Position numbers and translations under genes: made by a program
Notes under the pieces: model-generated
What the model was told of the DNA's origin: nothing
Databases searched by the model: none
The model's input: the letters and a program-made list of their open reading frames with translations, nothing else
Shown here: positions 53,854-62,751 of the stretch, piece after piece
How the letters are laid out: the number at the start of each line of letters is the position of its first letter
Numbering within the stretch: position 1 is the first letter of the stretch
Assembly: GCF_014646095.1 (NCBI RefSeq)
Contig: NZ_BMMU01000003.1
Span: forward strand, 434,001 to 498,000
From: Streptomyces lacrimifluminis
GTDB taxonomy: Bacteria; Actinomycetota; Actinomycetes; Streptomycetales; Streptomycetaceae
DNA: 64,000 nucleotides
Direction of reading: 5' to 3'

Positions 53854-55640
53854 AGTCCCGTCGTTCGGCCGCCGCCGGTGCCGCCGTGTTCACGGCCGCC
53901 TGCGCGCTGGTGCTGGTTCCCGCCTCGGCCGCGAGCGCGCATCCGCTCGGCAACTTCACGGTCAACCGGTACGACGGTCTCGTCGTGGCCCCCGGGCAGC
54001 TGCGGGTCGCCCATGTCGAGGACCTCGCCGAGATCCCGGCGACCCAGGCCAAGCCCGACATCGAGAAGCTGGGCCTGACCGACTGGGCCGGGCAGCGGTG
54101 CGCGACAGCAGCGCGGGGGAGCAGGGTCACCGTCTCGGGCCGGGCCGTCACGCTGTCCGTCGGCAGTGCCAAGGCGAGCGAGCGGCCCGGACAGGCCGGC
54201 CTCGACACCCTGCGGGTGGAGTGCGAACTGACGGCCGCCCTCCCCGAGGTCGCCGAAGGGGACACCGTCGCCCTCGGCTTCCACAGCGCGGGCAGCGAGT
54301 CCGGGCCGGGCTGGCGGGAGATCACCGCGCGCGGCGACCGGATGACGCTCGCCGAGTCCGACGTACCGCAGAAGTCGATCTCCGGTGAACTGACCAGCTA
54401 CCCGCAGGAGTTGCTCTCCTCCCCGGCCGACACCGCGACGGCCGTCCTCCAGGTGGGCGCCGGCGGCCCGGCCCTCACCGAGGGCGGCGAGCAGGCGGCA
54501 CCGGCGTCCTCCGTCCTGCCGCGCGGCGCCGACCGGTGGACGCGCGCCCTGGACTCCCTGGTGGCCCGGCACGACCTCACGGTCGGCTTCGCCGCGCTGG
54601 CCCTGGTCATCGCGGTCTTCCTCGGCGCCATGCACGCGCTCGCCCCGGGCCACGGCAAGACCCTGATGGCGGCCACGGCAGCCGCCAGGGGTGGCAAGGC
54701 CCGTCTGCGCGACGTGATGCCGCTGGCCACCTCGGTGACGGTCACCCACACGCTGGGCGTGGTCGCCCTGGGCCTGCTGGTGACGGCCGGTTCGGCGGCG
54801 GCCCCCTCGGTGGTGGCCTGGCTGGGCGTGGCGAGCGGTGTGCTGGTGACGGGCGCGGGCCTGACCCTCACCCGGCGGGCCTGGCGCCGGCGCGCACACG
54901 AGCGCTCACACCTCGCCGCCGATGCGCACCCCCATGCGCACCCTCATCCGCACGACCACGGTCATTCCCACGACCCCGGCCACGGCCACTCCCACGGCGA
55001 CGAGCACTCCCACGGTCACGGTCACTCCCACGATCACGAGCACCCCCACAGCCACACCCACGCCGCCGACAAGGCACCGGAACGCCAACTGGTCCTCGCC
55101 CACGCGTCACACGCCCACGCGGACACCTCAGCAACACCCGCACCCGCCTCAGCTCCCGCACATGTGCACGACCACGGGCATGAGCACGATCAGGGCCACA
55201 CCCACAAGCCCCACGACCGCAAGCACCAGCACCAGCACGACCGCACCACCCTCGAACACACCCACGGCGGCTTCACCCACACGCATGACATCGCGCCCAC
55301 CCTGCGAGGCACGATCCTGCTCGGGTTCGCCGGTGGGCTGGTGCCGAGTCCGTCGGCCGTGGTCGTGCTGGTCGGGGCCGCCGCGCTGGGCAAGGCGTGG
55401 TTCGGGTTCCTGCTCGTGCTGGCGTACGGGGTCGGGCTCGCGCTCACCCTCACGGGGGCCGGGTTCCTCGTCGTGAGGCTGGGGAGTGGGGCGAACCGGC
55501 TGCTGGACCGGCGTCCGGCGCTGGCCGGCGGGCCGGTGGTCGCACTCGTTCGGCGTACCGCGCCGCTGGCGTCCGCGTTCCTCGTCGTCGTATTGGGTAC
55601 CGGATTGGTGCTCCAGGGAGCGGCAGCCGCCTTCGGCTGA
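53850..55640 (+). CDS. RcnA/NicO-type metal transporter with His-rich loop
   Basis: A 596-residue protein starting at GTG 53850. A signal peptide and an outer N-terminal domain (HPLGNFTVNRYDGL onward) are followed by a membrane part with HALAPGHGKTLM, equal to the HxLxPGHxKT motif of RcnA/NicO nickel-cobalt efflux proteins. A cytosolic loop (about residues 355-485) is extremely His-rich (HPHAHPHPHDHGHSHDPGHG), consistent with metal binding. A second membrane block (LLGFAGGLVPSPSAVVVLVG) ends the protein. Translation is coupled to the TPR gene. Metal and direction of transport are inferred. Confidence 0.85.
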   Translation: MKSRRSAAAGAAVFTAACALVLVPASAASAHPLGNFTVNRYDGLVVAPGQLRVAHVEDLAEIPATQAKPDIEKLGLTDWAGQRCATAARGSRVTVSGRAVTLSVGSAKASERPGQAGLDTLRVECELTAALPEVAEGDTVALGFHSAGSESGPGWREITARGDRMTLAESDVPQKSISGELTSYPQELLSSPADTATAVLQVGAGGPALTEGGEQAAPASSVLPRGADRWTRALDSLVARHDLTVGFAALALVIAVFLGAMHALAPGHGKTLMAATAAARGGKARLRDVMPLATSVTVTHTLGVVALGLLVTAGSAAAPSVVAWLGVASGVLVTGAGLTLTRRAWRRRAHERSHLAADAHPHAHPHPHDHGHSHDPGHGHSHGDEHSHGHGHSHDHEHPHSHTHAADKAPERQLVLAHASHAHADTSATPAPASAPAHVHDHGHEHDQGHTHKPHDRKHQHQHDRTTLEHTHGGFTHTHDIAPTLRGTILLGFAGGLVPSPSAVVVLVGAAALGKAWFGFLLVLAYGVGLALTLTGAGFLVVRLGSGANRLLDRRPALAGGPVVALVRRTAPLASAFLVVVLGTGLVLQGAAAAFG

Positions 55641-55731
55641 GCTACTTTTGGGAAGAAATCAGGCGGAGAACAGAAAACCGGCGTGCAACAAGACGGATCC
55701 ATGAACGCGTGGCCGCGATGGAGGGACGTCC

Positions 55732-57378
55732 GTGTCCGAAGAACCGGGCAGTGAACGTGTGATCGCGGGACGCTACCGGCTGCTCTCACCGCTCGGCGAG
55801 GGCGGTATGGGCACGGTGTGGCTGGCCCGCGACGAGGTGCTGCACCGCGAGGTCGCCGTCAAGGAGACGCGCGCGCCCTCCAGACTGCCGACCTCCGAGA
55901 CCGAACGGATGTACGCCCGACTGGAGCGCGAGGCCTGGGCCGCGGCCCGCGTCTCCCACCGGAACGTCGTGACGGTGTACGACGTGGCGACCGACGGTGG
56001 CCGGCCCTGGATCGTCATGGAGGTGGTCCGCGGACTGTCGCTCGCCGATCAGCTGGACGCCGAGGGGCCGCTGTCCCCGCAACGGGCGGCGCACATCGGC
56101 GCCGAGGTGCTCTCCGCGCTGCGGGCCGCGCACGAGGCCGGAGTGCTGCACCGGGACGTGAAGCCGGGCAACGTGCTGCTGTCCAACGACGGCCGGGTGG
56201 TGCTCACCGACTTCGGGATCGCGACGGTCGAGGGCAGTTCGGCCCTCACCATGACGGGCGAGCTCATCGGCTCCCCCGAATTCCTCGCTCCAGAGCGGGC
56301 GTTGGGGCGTACCCCCGGCCCGGAGTCCGACCTGTGGTCGCTGGGCGTGCTGCTGTACGCGGCGGTCGAGGGCAACTCCCCCTTCCGGCAGAACACCCCG
56401 CTCAGCACCCTGCGCGCCATCGTGGACGAGGAGTTGCCGCCGCCGCTCAGGGCGGGGCCGCTGACGCCCGTCATCGAGGGGTTGCTGCGCAAGGATCCGG
56501 CCGAACGTCTCTCCGCCGAGCGGGCCGAGCACGATCTGCGGATCATCGGAGCGGGAGGGACCCTGCGCGCGGACGACGTCCAGCCGGGCCCGTACCCGCC
56601 GACGACCGCGGCGGCCTTCCCGCAGTATCCGACGACGACCCCTGGGCCGATGCCCGTTCCCACGGCGGGGACCCGGCCCGTACCGCCTTCCGCGGACACG
56701 CGCCCGACCACCCGCCCGGCCGGACCTGATCGCAACCGCCGGGCGGCCGTCGTCCTGGTCGCCGGCCTCGCCGCCGTCGCACTGGCGGTCGCCGGACTGA
56801 CGTACGCGCTGCTGAACCGCGACAACGGCGGGGACGACACCGGTGCCGACGCCGGCAGCAGCACGCAACAGAGCAATGCCGGTACGGGCGGGGCGAGTTC
56901 GCCGAAGAACAGTCCCAGCGACTCCGGCGAGGAGAAGAGCCCCACCCCGAGCAGCAGTGACAGCGGCAGGACCTCACAGCCGGCGCAGACCGTCGAGGTC
57001 CATGTCGCCGGTGAGGGCACCGACTACTCGGGACCTTGCCCGCCGCCCCAGGCCCAGGCGCCCGCCTTCACGGCGACGTTCACGGTGGGCAACGTGCCCA
57101 CGAAGGTCTCCTACCGGTGGGTGACGGAGACGGGCGAGGCGCCGGAGCAGGGGTGGCGGACGCTGTCGTTCTCGGCGGACGGCGGGAAGACCAAGGACAC
57201 CAAGGTCTTCGTGACGACGTACGACGAGAGCGGGACGATCGAGAACGCGATCGGGGTGGAGGTCCGCGACCCGGTGAACGTGAAGTCGAACTCCGTGCAG
57301 TTCTCCGTGGCGTGCGAGAAGGAGACCCCGACGGACGAGGTCTCCTCTCCCACTGCCACTCCCTCCGGTACGCCCTGA
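55732..57378 (+). CDS. Membrane Ser/Thr protein kinase
   Basis: A 548-residue Hanks-type kinase: glycine loop LGEGGMGTVWLA, Lys44 in VAVKET, catalytic Asp142 in HRDVKPGN, Asp160 of DFG. After the kinase domain (to about 280) comes a Pro/Thr-rich linker, one transmembrane helix (AAVVLVAGLAAVALAVAGLTYALL), a Ser/Gly-rich spacer and an outer beta-rich domain (YRWVTETGEAPEQGWRTLSF) without PASTA repeats. GTG 55732 is the start. It is probably a sensor of an extracellular signal; targets are unknown. Confidence 0.92.
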   Translation: MSEEPGSERVIAGRYRLLSPLGEGGMGTVWLARDEVLHREVAVKETRAPSRLPTSETERMYARLEREAWAAARVSHRNVVTVYDVATDGGRPWIVMEVVRGLSLADQLDAEGPLSPQRAAHIGAEVLSALRAAHEAGVLHRDVKPGNVLLSNDGRVVLTDFGIATVEGSSALTMTGELIGSPEFLAPERALGRTPGPESDLWSLGVLLYAAVEGNSPFRQNTPLSTLRAIVDEELPPPLRAGPLTPVIEGLLRKDPAERLSAERAEHDLRIIGAGGTLRADDVQPGPYPPTTAAAFPQYPTTTPGPMPVPTAGTRPVPPSADTRPTTRPAGPDRNRRAAVVLVAGLAAVALAVAGLTYALLNRDNGGDDTGADAGSSTQQSNAGTGGASSPKNSPSDSGEEKSPTPSSSDSGRTSQPAQTVEVHVAGEGTDYSGPCPPPQAQAPAFTATFTVGNVPTKVSYRWVTETGEAPEQGWRTLSFSADGGKTKDTKVFVTTYDESGTIENAIGVEVRDPVNVKSNSVQFSVACEKETPTDEVSSPTATPSGTP

Positions 57379-57389
57379 ACCGGCGCCGG

Positions 57390-58196
57390 TCAGGCGGCGC
57401 TGGTGAACGCCGGCAGATAGCCGCCCGACTGGCCGGCGGCCGTCGGGTGGTACGACTCTCCGATGCTGAGCAGGTTGAGGCTGTGCAGCCACGAGCTGCC
57501 CGAGCAGATCTCGTGACCGGTGAAGGCCGACTTGACGTCACCGAAGGTGAAGCCGTGGTCGGCTGCCCTCTTGGCGAGTGCGCTGTTCAGGTATTCGGAC
57601 GCGCTGTTGATCGCGGACCGCTTGGCCTCGGAGAGCCCGAGACAGGCCTGGCCGAGCTTGTAGAAGCGCGGGTAGCCCAGGACGACCACATGGGCGGCGG
57701 GCGCCCGGGAACTGATGGCGCTGTACACGGTGTCGAGCTGACCGGGGAGCGTCGAGTCGACGTACGCCCTCGCGGTGTTGATGCGGGCGACGCAGGAGCT
57801 GTCGGACTGGAGCACACAGGTCGTCATGACGTCGGCGAAGCCCGCGTCGTTGCCGCCGACGCTGATCGAGACGAGTCCCGTGGAGGAGCTGAGCGGGGCC
57901 AGCTGATTCGCCAGAACATCACCCGTTCGAGCGCCCGAGCAGGCGGTGAAGTTGAAGCTTGAGGGTGAATGGGCGGCGGCCCAGAGGTACGGGTACGCCT
58001 TCGTGCTGCGCTTGCAGTCGCCGCTGGAGCCGATGTAGCTGCCCGCGCCGACCCCCGAGGAGTAGGAGTCACCGAGGGCCACATAGCCGGTGGGGGCGGC
58101 GAGTTGGGACGCCTGCGCCGACGCGGCCCCGGTGAGGGCGATGCCGGCGGCGAGGAGGAGCGAGATCATGTATGACGTGATTCGGGAATGTCTCAT
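57390..58196 (-). CDS. Secreted GDSL/SGNH lipase-esterase
   Basis: A 268-residue protein with a signal peptide (1-30). SGNH blocks are GDSYSSG with Ser44, GAR at 88-90, GGND with Asn116, and SYHPTAAG with His250. Six cysteines (61, 86 and four later) fit the three disulfides of the Streptomyces rimosus lipase group. It should hydrolyse lipid or ester substrates outside the cell. It converges with the kinase gene, with stops only 11 nt apart. Confidence 0.92.
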   Translation of the reverse strand: MRHSRITSYMISLLLAAGIALTGAASAQASQLAAPTGYVALGDSYSSGVGAGSYIGSSGDCKRSTKAYPYLWAAAHSPSSFNFTACSGARTGDVLANQLAPLSSSTGLVSISVGGNDAGFADVMTTCVLQSDSSCVARINTARAYVDSTLPGQLDTVYSAISSRAPAAHVVVLGYPRFYKLGQACLGLSEAKRSAINSASEYLNSALAKRAADHGFTFGDVKSAFTGHEICSGSSWLHSLNLLSIGESYHPTAAGQSGGYLPAFTSAA

Positions 58197-58505
58197 GAAA
58201 CCTCCATTAGCAGGATCTCTGCCACAACGTTCGTATCAACTACGCGTGTTGACCGGAAGTGTCCATGCCAAGACTTTTGCATCCCTAAAGGGCCCGACCA
58301 CCCCCGCCCACGTTGCGTTCGATTACCTGTTCATGACATGCATGTGACAAGCCGTCCAACCTCTTGAGTAACTCCCGTTCATCACCGAGTCTTTACTTCG
58401 GCCCGGACGGAACGCGACGCTCCGGGCTGTGTCCGCACCAGCGGGCACCCCCCACAGACGCGCCCCACCCAGGCGTGTGCTGCCTAAGAGGAGGACTCCC
58501 TCGTC
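58197..58505. other. Divergent control region of lipase and subtilisin genes
   Basis: 309 nt without a gene, AT-richer at 58200-58290. A 10-bp palindrome ACATGCATGT lies near 58338-58347. The two divergent secreted hydrolases may share regulation here. A GAGGAGG ribosome site lies at about 58490 for the protease. Confidence 0.5.
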
Positions 58506-59717
58506 ATGGCACAACTGCGCAGCAGGAAGATCAGGACCGCCGCGACCACCGTCGTCGCAGCCGCCGCTCTCGTCGGCGGATTCACCGCACTCCCCGCCCA
58601 GGCAGCCCCGGCCCCCGCCGAGGGCAAGGTGCTGGCCGCCGGCTCCCCCACAGCCGTCAAGGACAGCTACATCGTCACGCTCAAGAAGACGGCGGGCCTC
58701 AAGTCCGCGTCGAGCGCCGGCAAGAGCCTGATCAAGGAGTACGGCGGCACGGTGAAGAAGACGTTCAGCACCGCGCTGAACGGTTACTCGGCCACCCTCT
58801 CCGCCGCCGAGGCCCGCAGACTCGCGGCCGACCCCTCGGTGGCCTCGGTCGAGCAGAACCAGACGGTGCACCTCGACGCCACGCAGCCCAGCGCCCCGTG
58901 GGGCCTGGACCGCATCGACCAGGCGGCGCTTCCCCTGTCCGGCACCTACACCTACCCGGACACGGCGGGCGCCGGCGTGACGGCCTACGTCATCGACACC
59001 GGCGTACGCATCACGCACTCCCAGATCAGCGGCCGGGCCACCAACGGCTACGACGCCGTGGACGGCGACACCGTCGCGCAGGACGGCAACGGCCACGGCA
59101 CGCACGTGGCCACCACCATCGCGGGCTCGACCTACGGTGTGGCCAAGGCCGCGAAGATCGTGGCGGTCCGCGTGCTCAACAACGCCGGTTCCGGCACCAC
59201 GGCCGGTGTCGTCGCGGGCATCGACTGGGTGACCGCGAACCACAGCGGCCCCTCCGTCGCCAACATGTCGCTCGGCGGCGGCGCCTCCACCGCTCTCGAC
59301 ACGGCTGTCGCCAACTCCATAGCCAGCGGCGTGACCTACGCGGTGGCGGCCGGCAACAGCAGCGCCAACGCCTCCTCGTACTCTCCGGCCCGCGTCGCCT
59401 CGGCGATCACGGTCGGCGCCACCACCAGCACGGACGCCCGGGCCAGCTACTCCAACTACGGCTCGGTCCTGGACATCTTCGCCCCGGGTTCCTCGATCAC
59501 GGCGGGCTGGTACACCAGCGACACCGCGACCAACACGATCTCGGGTACGTCGATGGCCACTCCGCACGTCGCGGGTGCGGCGGCCGTCTACCTCGCGGGT
59601 CACACCTCGGCCACCCCGGCCCAGGTCGCCACCGCCCTCACGAGCGGCGCCACCACCGGTGTGGTCACCAGCCCGGGCAGCGGCTCCCCGAACCGCCTGC
59701 TGAAGCTCGTCCCGTAA
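58506..59717 (+). CDS. Secreted subtilisin-like serine protease with I9 propeptide
   Basis: A 403-residue protein: signal peptide (1-35), inhibitor I9 prodomain (about 52-120, SYIVTLKKTAGLKS through VASVEQNQTVHL), then an S8 catalytic domain of proteinase K/aqualysin type with Asp164 (AYVIDTGV), His197 (GHGTHVA) and Ser349 (GTSMATPHVAG). The oxyanion Asn is present (VAAGNSS). It should be an active extracellular protease, unlike the mycosin earlier in the window. Confidence 0.95.
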   Translation: MAQLRSRKIRTAATTVVAAAALVGGFTALPAQAAPAPAEGKVLAAGSPTAVKDSYIVTLKKTAGLKSASSAGKSLIKEYGGTVKKTFSTALNGYSATLSAAEARRLAADPSVASVEQNQTVHLDATQPSAPWGLDRIDQAALPLSGTYTYPDTAGAGVTAYVIDTGVRITHSQISGRATNGYDAVDGDTVAQDGNGHGTHVATTIAGSTYGVAKAAKIVAVRVLNNAGSGTTAGVVAGIDWVTANHSGPSVANMSLGGGASTALDTAVANSIASGVTYAVAAGNSSANASSYSPARVASAITVGATTSTDARASYSNYGSVLDIFAPGSSITAGWYTSDTATNTISGTSMATPHVAGAAAVYLAGHTSATPAQVATALTSGATTGVVTSPGSGSPNRLLKLVP

Positions 59718-59756
59718 CACCCGTCCCGCATCGGTAACCCGCCCTACCTGAACGGC

Positions 59757-59791
59757 AGTTCCCCGGAGGCAGCCGGCGCCTCCGGGGAACT
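59757..59791 (+). terminator. Rho-independent-like terminator after the subtilisin gene
   Basis: A 14-bp stem (A59757 to C59770 with G59778 to T59791), loop of 7 nt, followed by CGTTCGTTC. It lies 40 nt past the protease stop. Confidence 0.85.
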
Positions 59792-59936
59792 CGTTCGTTC
59801 ACCCCCTCGTCCCCCTCCGGGAAACGTCGTGTACGCATTCGGGGAACGCCTCGCAGAAGCTCCGCGTCTTGACTCGCCCGTCCCGCTGCGCGACATTGAA
59901 GCCCGGCATCCGGCGCGTCGGGGGGCAAAGTCGCCA

Positions 59937-60374
59937 ATGCAGACCATACGCATCAAGCCACCTTCGTCAGGGAGCGGATCGGACGACGGTGAGCCGTCGG
60001 AACAGAGGCCCGGAAAGGACCTGTTGCCGCTGCTCGCAGGCGTGGCCGTGGCCGTCGCGGCCATCGGCGCCGTCCTCGCGCTGACCGACACCGCCTCACC
60101 GCTGCGCGGCCCCCTCACCCTGTTCTTCCTCCTCGCCGCGCCGGCGGTCGCCGTGGGAGCCGCGCTGCGCGGACTGGAGCCGTTCGGCCGGATCGTGACA
60201 TCGGTGGCGGCGGCGGTCGCACTCGATCTCCTGGTCGCCCAGGGCATGCTGGCGACGCACCGGTGGTCGATCCGCGGTGGTGTCGTGGCCGTGACCGTGA
60301 TCAGCGCGCTGATCCTCCTGCTGGTACTGGCAGGGCGACAGCGCGGCCGTACGGCGAGAAGACGGACCCTCTGA
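59937..60374 (+). CDS. Small integral membrane protein of unknown function
   Basis: A 145-residue protein with a hydrophilic N-terminus (about 28 residues) and four hydrophobic helices (LLPLLAGVAVAVAAIGAVLA; GPLTLFFLLAAPAVAVGAAL; IVTSVAAAVALDLLVAQGML; GGVVAVTVISALILLLVLAG), ending in a basic tail. It directly precedes the GNAT gene (1 nt gap) and so may belong to the polysaccharide-type set. An in-frame upstream ATG at 59829 exists; 59937 is preferred for its membrane-protein start. Confidence 0.75.
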   Translation: MQTIRIKPPSSGSGSDDGEPSEQRPGKDLLPLLAGVAVAVAAIGAVLALTDTASPLRGPLTLFFLLAAPAVAVGAALRGLEPFGRIVTSVAAAVALDLLVAQGMLATHRWSIRGGVVAVTVISALILLLVLAGRQRGRTARRRTL

Positions 60375-60375
60375 C

Positions 60376-61515
60376 GTGGCTGGTGACGTGGCTCGACATC
60401 TGACACCCGACGTGACCCTCACCGTGCACCGGCCCGGCGAACTGACCGCCGCGGACCGGGCCGCCTGGACGGCGCTGCAGGCCAAGGCGCATCTGCACGG
60501 CTCACCCGAACTGGCCAACCCGTTCCTGTCCCCGGAGTTCACGCTCGCGATCGGCCGCTGCAGACGCGGCGTACGCATCGCGGTGCTCCACGAGGGCGGG
60601 GAGCCCGCCGCGTTCTTCCCGTTCCAGAGATCAGCCGCCGGCGTCGGCCGGGCGATCGGGCTCGGTGTCTCCGACTCCCAGGGGCTGGTGCACCGCCCCG
60701 GATTCGACTGGGACGCACAGGAACTGCTGCGCGCCTGCGGGCTCTCGGTGTGGGAGTTCGACCATCTGGTGGGAGGCCAGGCGCCGTTCGAGGCCGGGGT
60801 CTCCGGCACCTTCCCGTCCCCGGTGATCGACGTCGACCAGGGGTACGAGACCTATCTGGCCGGACTCCGGACGCGCTCACCCAAGTTCACGCGCACGACG
60901 CTCGCCAAGGAGCGCAAACTCGGCCGGGACGCCGGTGAGATCCGCTACGTGCACGACGAGCGCGATCCCGAGGCGCTGACCAGGCTGATGGCCTGGAAGT
61001 CCGCCCAGTACCGCAGGACCGGACGCAGCGACCGGTTCGCGCACCCCTGGATCACCCGGCTGGCGCAGCAACTCTTCCACACCCGTTCCGACCCGTTCGC
61101 AGGCATCCTGTCGGTGCTCTACGCCGACGGGAAGCCGATCGCCGCCCACTTCGGGCTGCGCACGGAACGCGTACTCGCCTGCTGGTTCCCGGCCTACGAC
61201 CCGGCGTACGCGAAGTACTCGCCGGGACTGATCCTGCATCTGCGGATGGCCGAGGCCGCCGCCGCCGACGGGATCGCGTACCTGGATCTGGGCCGCGGGC
61301 AGAAGGAGTACAAGGACTCCCTGAAGACACGTGAACTCCTCGTCTCCGAGGGGTGGGTGACACGTCGTCACCCGGTGGCGGCCGGACATCGCGCGCGGCG
61401 CGCTCCGGTCCGGGCGCTGCGCAATGTGGTGCTGTCGCGGCCGGAGCTCTTCGAGCCGGCGGACAGGGCGCTGAAACGGATGGGACAGCTCCGTTCCAGA
61501 AATCGATCAAAGTAG
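60376..61515 (+). CDS. GNAT-type acetyltransferase (FemAB/BioF2-like)
   Basis: A 379-residue protein starting at GTG 60376. It has the double GNAT layout of Acetyltransf_6 (BioF2/CelD-like) proteins: first half with VAVLHEGGEPAAFFPFQR-like strands, second half with GILSVLYADGKPIAAHFGLR and the late IAYLDLGRGQKEYKDSLKTR. Such proteins modify exopolysaccharide or cell-wall precursors. Immediate neighbours are glycosyltransferases and a deacetylase, which fits this role. Confidence 0.85.
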   Translation: MAGDVARHLTPDVTLTVHRPGELTAADRAAWTALQAKAHLHGSPELANPFLSPEFTLAIGRCRRGVRIAVLHEGGEPAAFFPFQRSAAGVGRAIGLGVSDSQGLVHRPGFDWDAQELLRACGLSVWEFDHLVGGQAPFEAGVSGTFPSPVIDVDQGYETYLAGLRTRSPKFTRTTLAKERKLGRDAGEIRYVHDERDPEALTRLMAWKSAQYRRTGRSDRFAHPWITRLAQQLFHTRSDPFAGILSVLYADGKPIAAHFGLRTERVLACWFPAYDPAYAKYSPGLILHLRMAEAAAADGIAYLDLGRGQKEYKDSLKTRELLVSEGWVTRRHPVAAGHRARRAPVRALRNVVLSRPELFEPADRALKRMGQLRSRNRSK

Positions 61516-61911
61516 TTGCGTAACGGTCAAACCAACAAAAACGTGAGACCTCGTTCCAGGTCTTGCCATAAGGGCGCAATCGTCAATACCGTCATACATC
61601 TCACCCGCATCGGTACGTCGTCCTGTGACTCAGGGGAGGGCTCAGGGTCCACGACGGCCGTCGGAGCGGGACGCGGTAGGGGGGTGCCGTGCTCGGTGGA
61701 CGTACGTCTCACCGGGCCGTGCCGCGAAACCGACCACCGGGTCATGGTGTTCGGTCAGCTTTGCCAGCTCACCCGGCATGTACCGAGACAGCCAGAGACC
61801 GATACGGAGAATCCATTCGGCATGCCGTGAGTGAGAACCCCCCTTTCGAACCGGACACATCACCGGGCCGCCCAGGGGCGGGCGGTCCACCGGACGAGAG
61901 GGACCAGACTC
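61516..61911. other. Intergenic leader of the glycosyltransferase operon
   Basis: 396 nt without a convincing gene. A hairpin GACCT-cgttcc-AGGTC lies at 61547-61562. TTGCCA (61563-61568) and TACCGT (61587-61592), 18 nt apart, form a candidate promoter about 320 nt upstream of the first glycosyltransferase. The long leader could hold further regulatory elements. Confidence 0.4.
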
Positions 61912-62751
61912 ATGAGTTCCGTTCTGCGACCGGCGATACCGGGCCAGGAGCCCGCGATCGCCGACCGGCAACCGATCACGGCCGACGTGTACCGGCCGAT
62001 CTCCTCCCACCTGGCGATCACGCCACCGGTGAGTGTGGTGATCCCCGCCATGAACGAGGCGGAGAACCTGCCGTACGTCTTCAAGACCCTGCCCGACTGG
62101 ATCCACGAAGTGGTCCTGGTCGACGGCAACTCCACCGACGACACCGTCGGGGTCGCCCGCGACCTGTGGCCCGGCGTCAAGGTCGTCGAGCAGCGGGGCA
62201 AGGGCAAGGGGGATGCCCTGATCACCGGATTCGAGGCCTGCACCGGCGACATCATCGTGATGGTCGACGCGGACGGCTCCGCCGACGGCAACGAGATCGT
62301 GTCGTACGTCTCCGCGCTCGTCTCGGGCGCCGACTTCGCCAAGGGCTCCCGCTTCGCCAACGGCGGGGGCACCGACGACATGACGCCGATCCGCAAGCTC
62401 GGCAACTGGGCGCTGTGCACGGTCGTCAACAAGAAGTTCGGCGCCCGCTACACCGATCTCTGCTACGGCTACAACGCGTTCTGGCGGCACTGCCTCGACA
62501 AGATCGACCTCGACTGCACCGGGTTCGAGATCGAGACCCTGATCAACATCCGGGTGGTCAAGGCGGGGCTCAAGGTGCAGGAGATCCCGAGCCACGAGTA
62601 CCTCCGCATCCACGGCGCGAGCAATCTGCGGGCCGTGCGCGACGGGCTGCGCGTCCTGCGGGTGATTCTCAAGGAGCGCTCCAACCGGCGTGCCCTGCGC
62701 AGCCGTTCACACTCCCGCATCCTCAGCGCGAGCCGGGGAGAGGTGTCTTGA
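61912..62751 (+). CDS. Family 2 glycosyltransferase
   Basis: A 279-residue protein with GT-A fold motifs: SVVIPAMNEAENLPYVFKTL, VVLVDGNSTDDT, GKGKGDALITGFEACTGDII and VMVDADGSADGNEI (DxD). It resembles dolichol-phosphate-mannose synthase/undecaprenyl sugar transferases, soluble form without C-terminal membrane helices. ATG 61912 follows GAGAGGGACC. Its stop overlaps the next gene start by 4 nt. Confidence 0.9.
   Translation: MSSVLRPAIPGQEPAIADRQPITADVYRPISSHLAITPPVSVVIPAMNEAENLPYVFKTLPDWIHEVVLVDGNSTDDTVGVARDLWPGVKVVEQRGKGKGDALITGFEACTGDIIVMVDADGSADGNEIVSYVSALVSGADFAKGSRFANGGGTDDMTPIRKLGNWALCTVVNKKFGARYTDLCYGYNAFWRHCLDKIDLDCTGFEIETLINIRVVKAGLKVQEIPSHEYLRIHGASNLRAVRDGLRVLRVILKERSNRRALRSRSHSRILSASRGEVS

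Noticed and set aside
58506..59717. Subtilisin as a second mycosin
   Set aside because: It has an I9 propeptide, lacks a C-terminal membrane anchor and sits far from ESX genes; it is a secreted protease.
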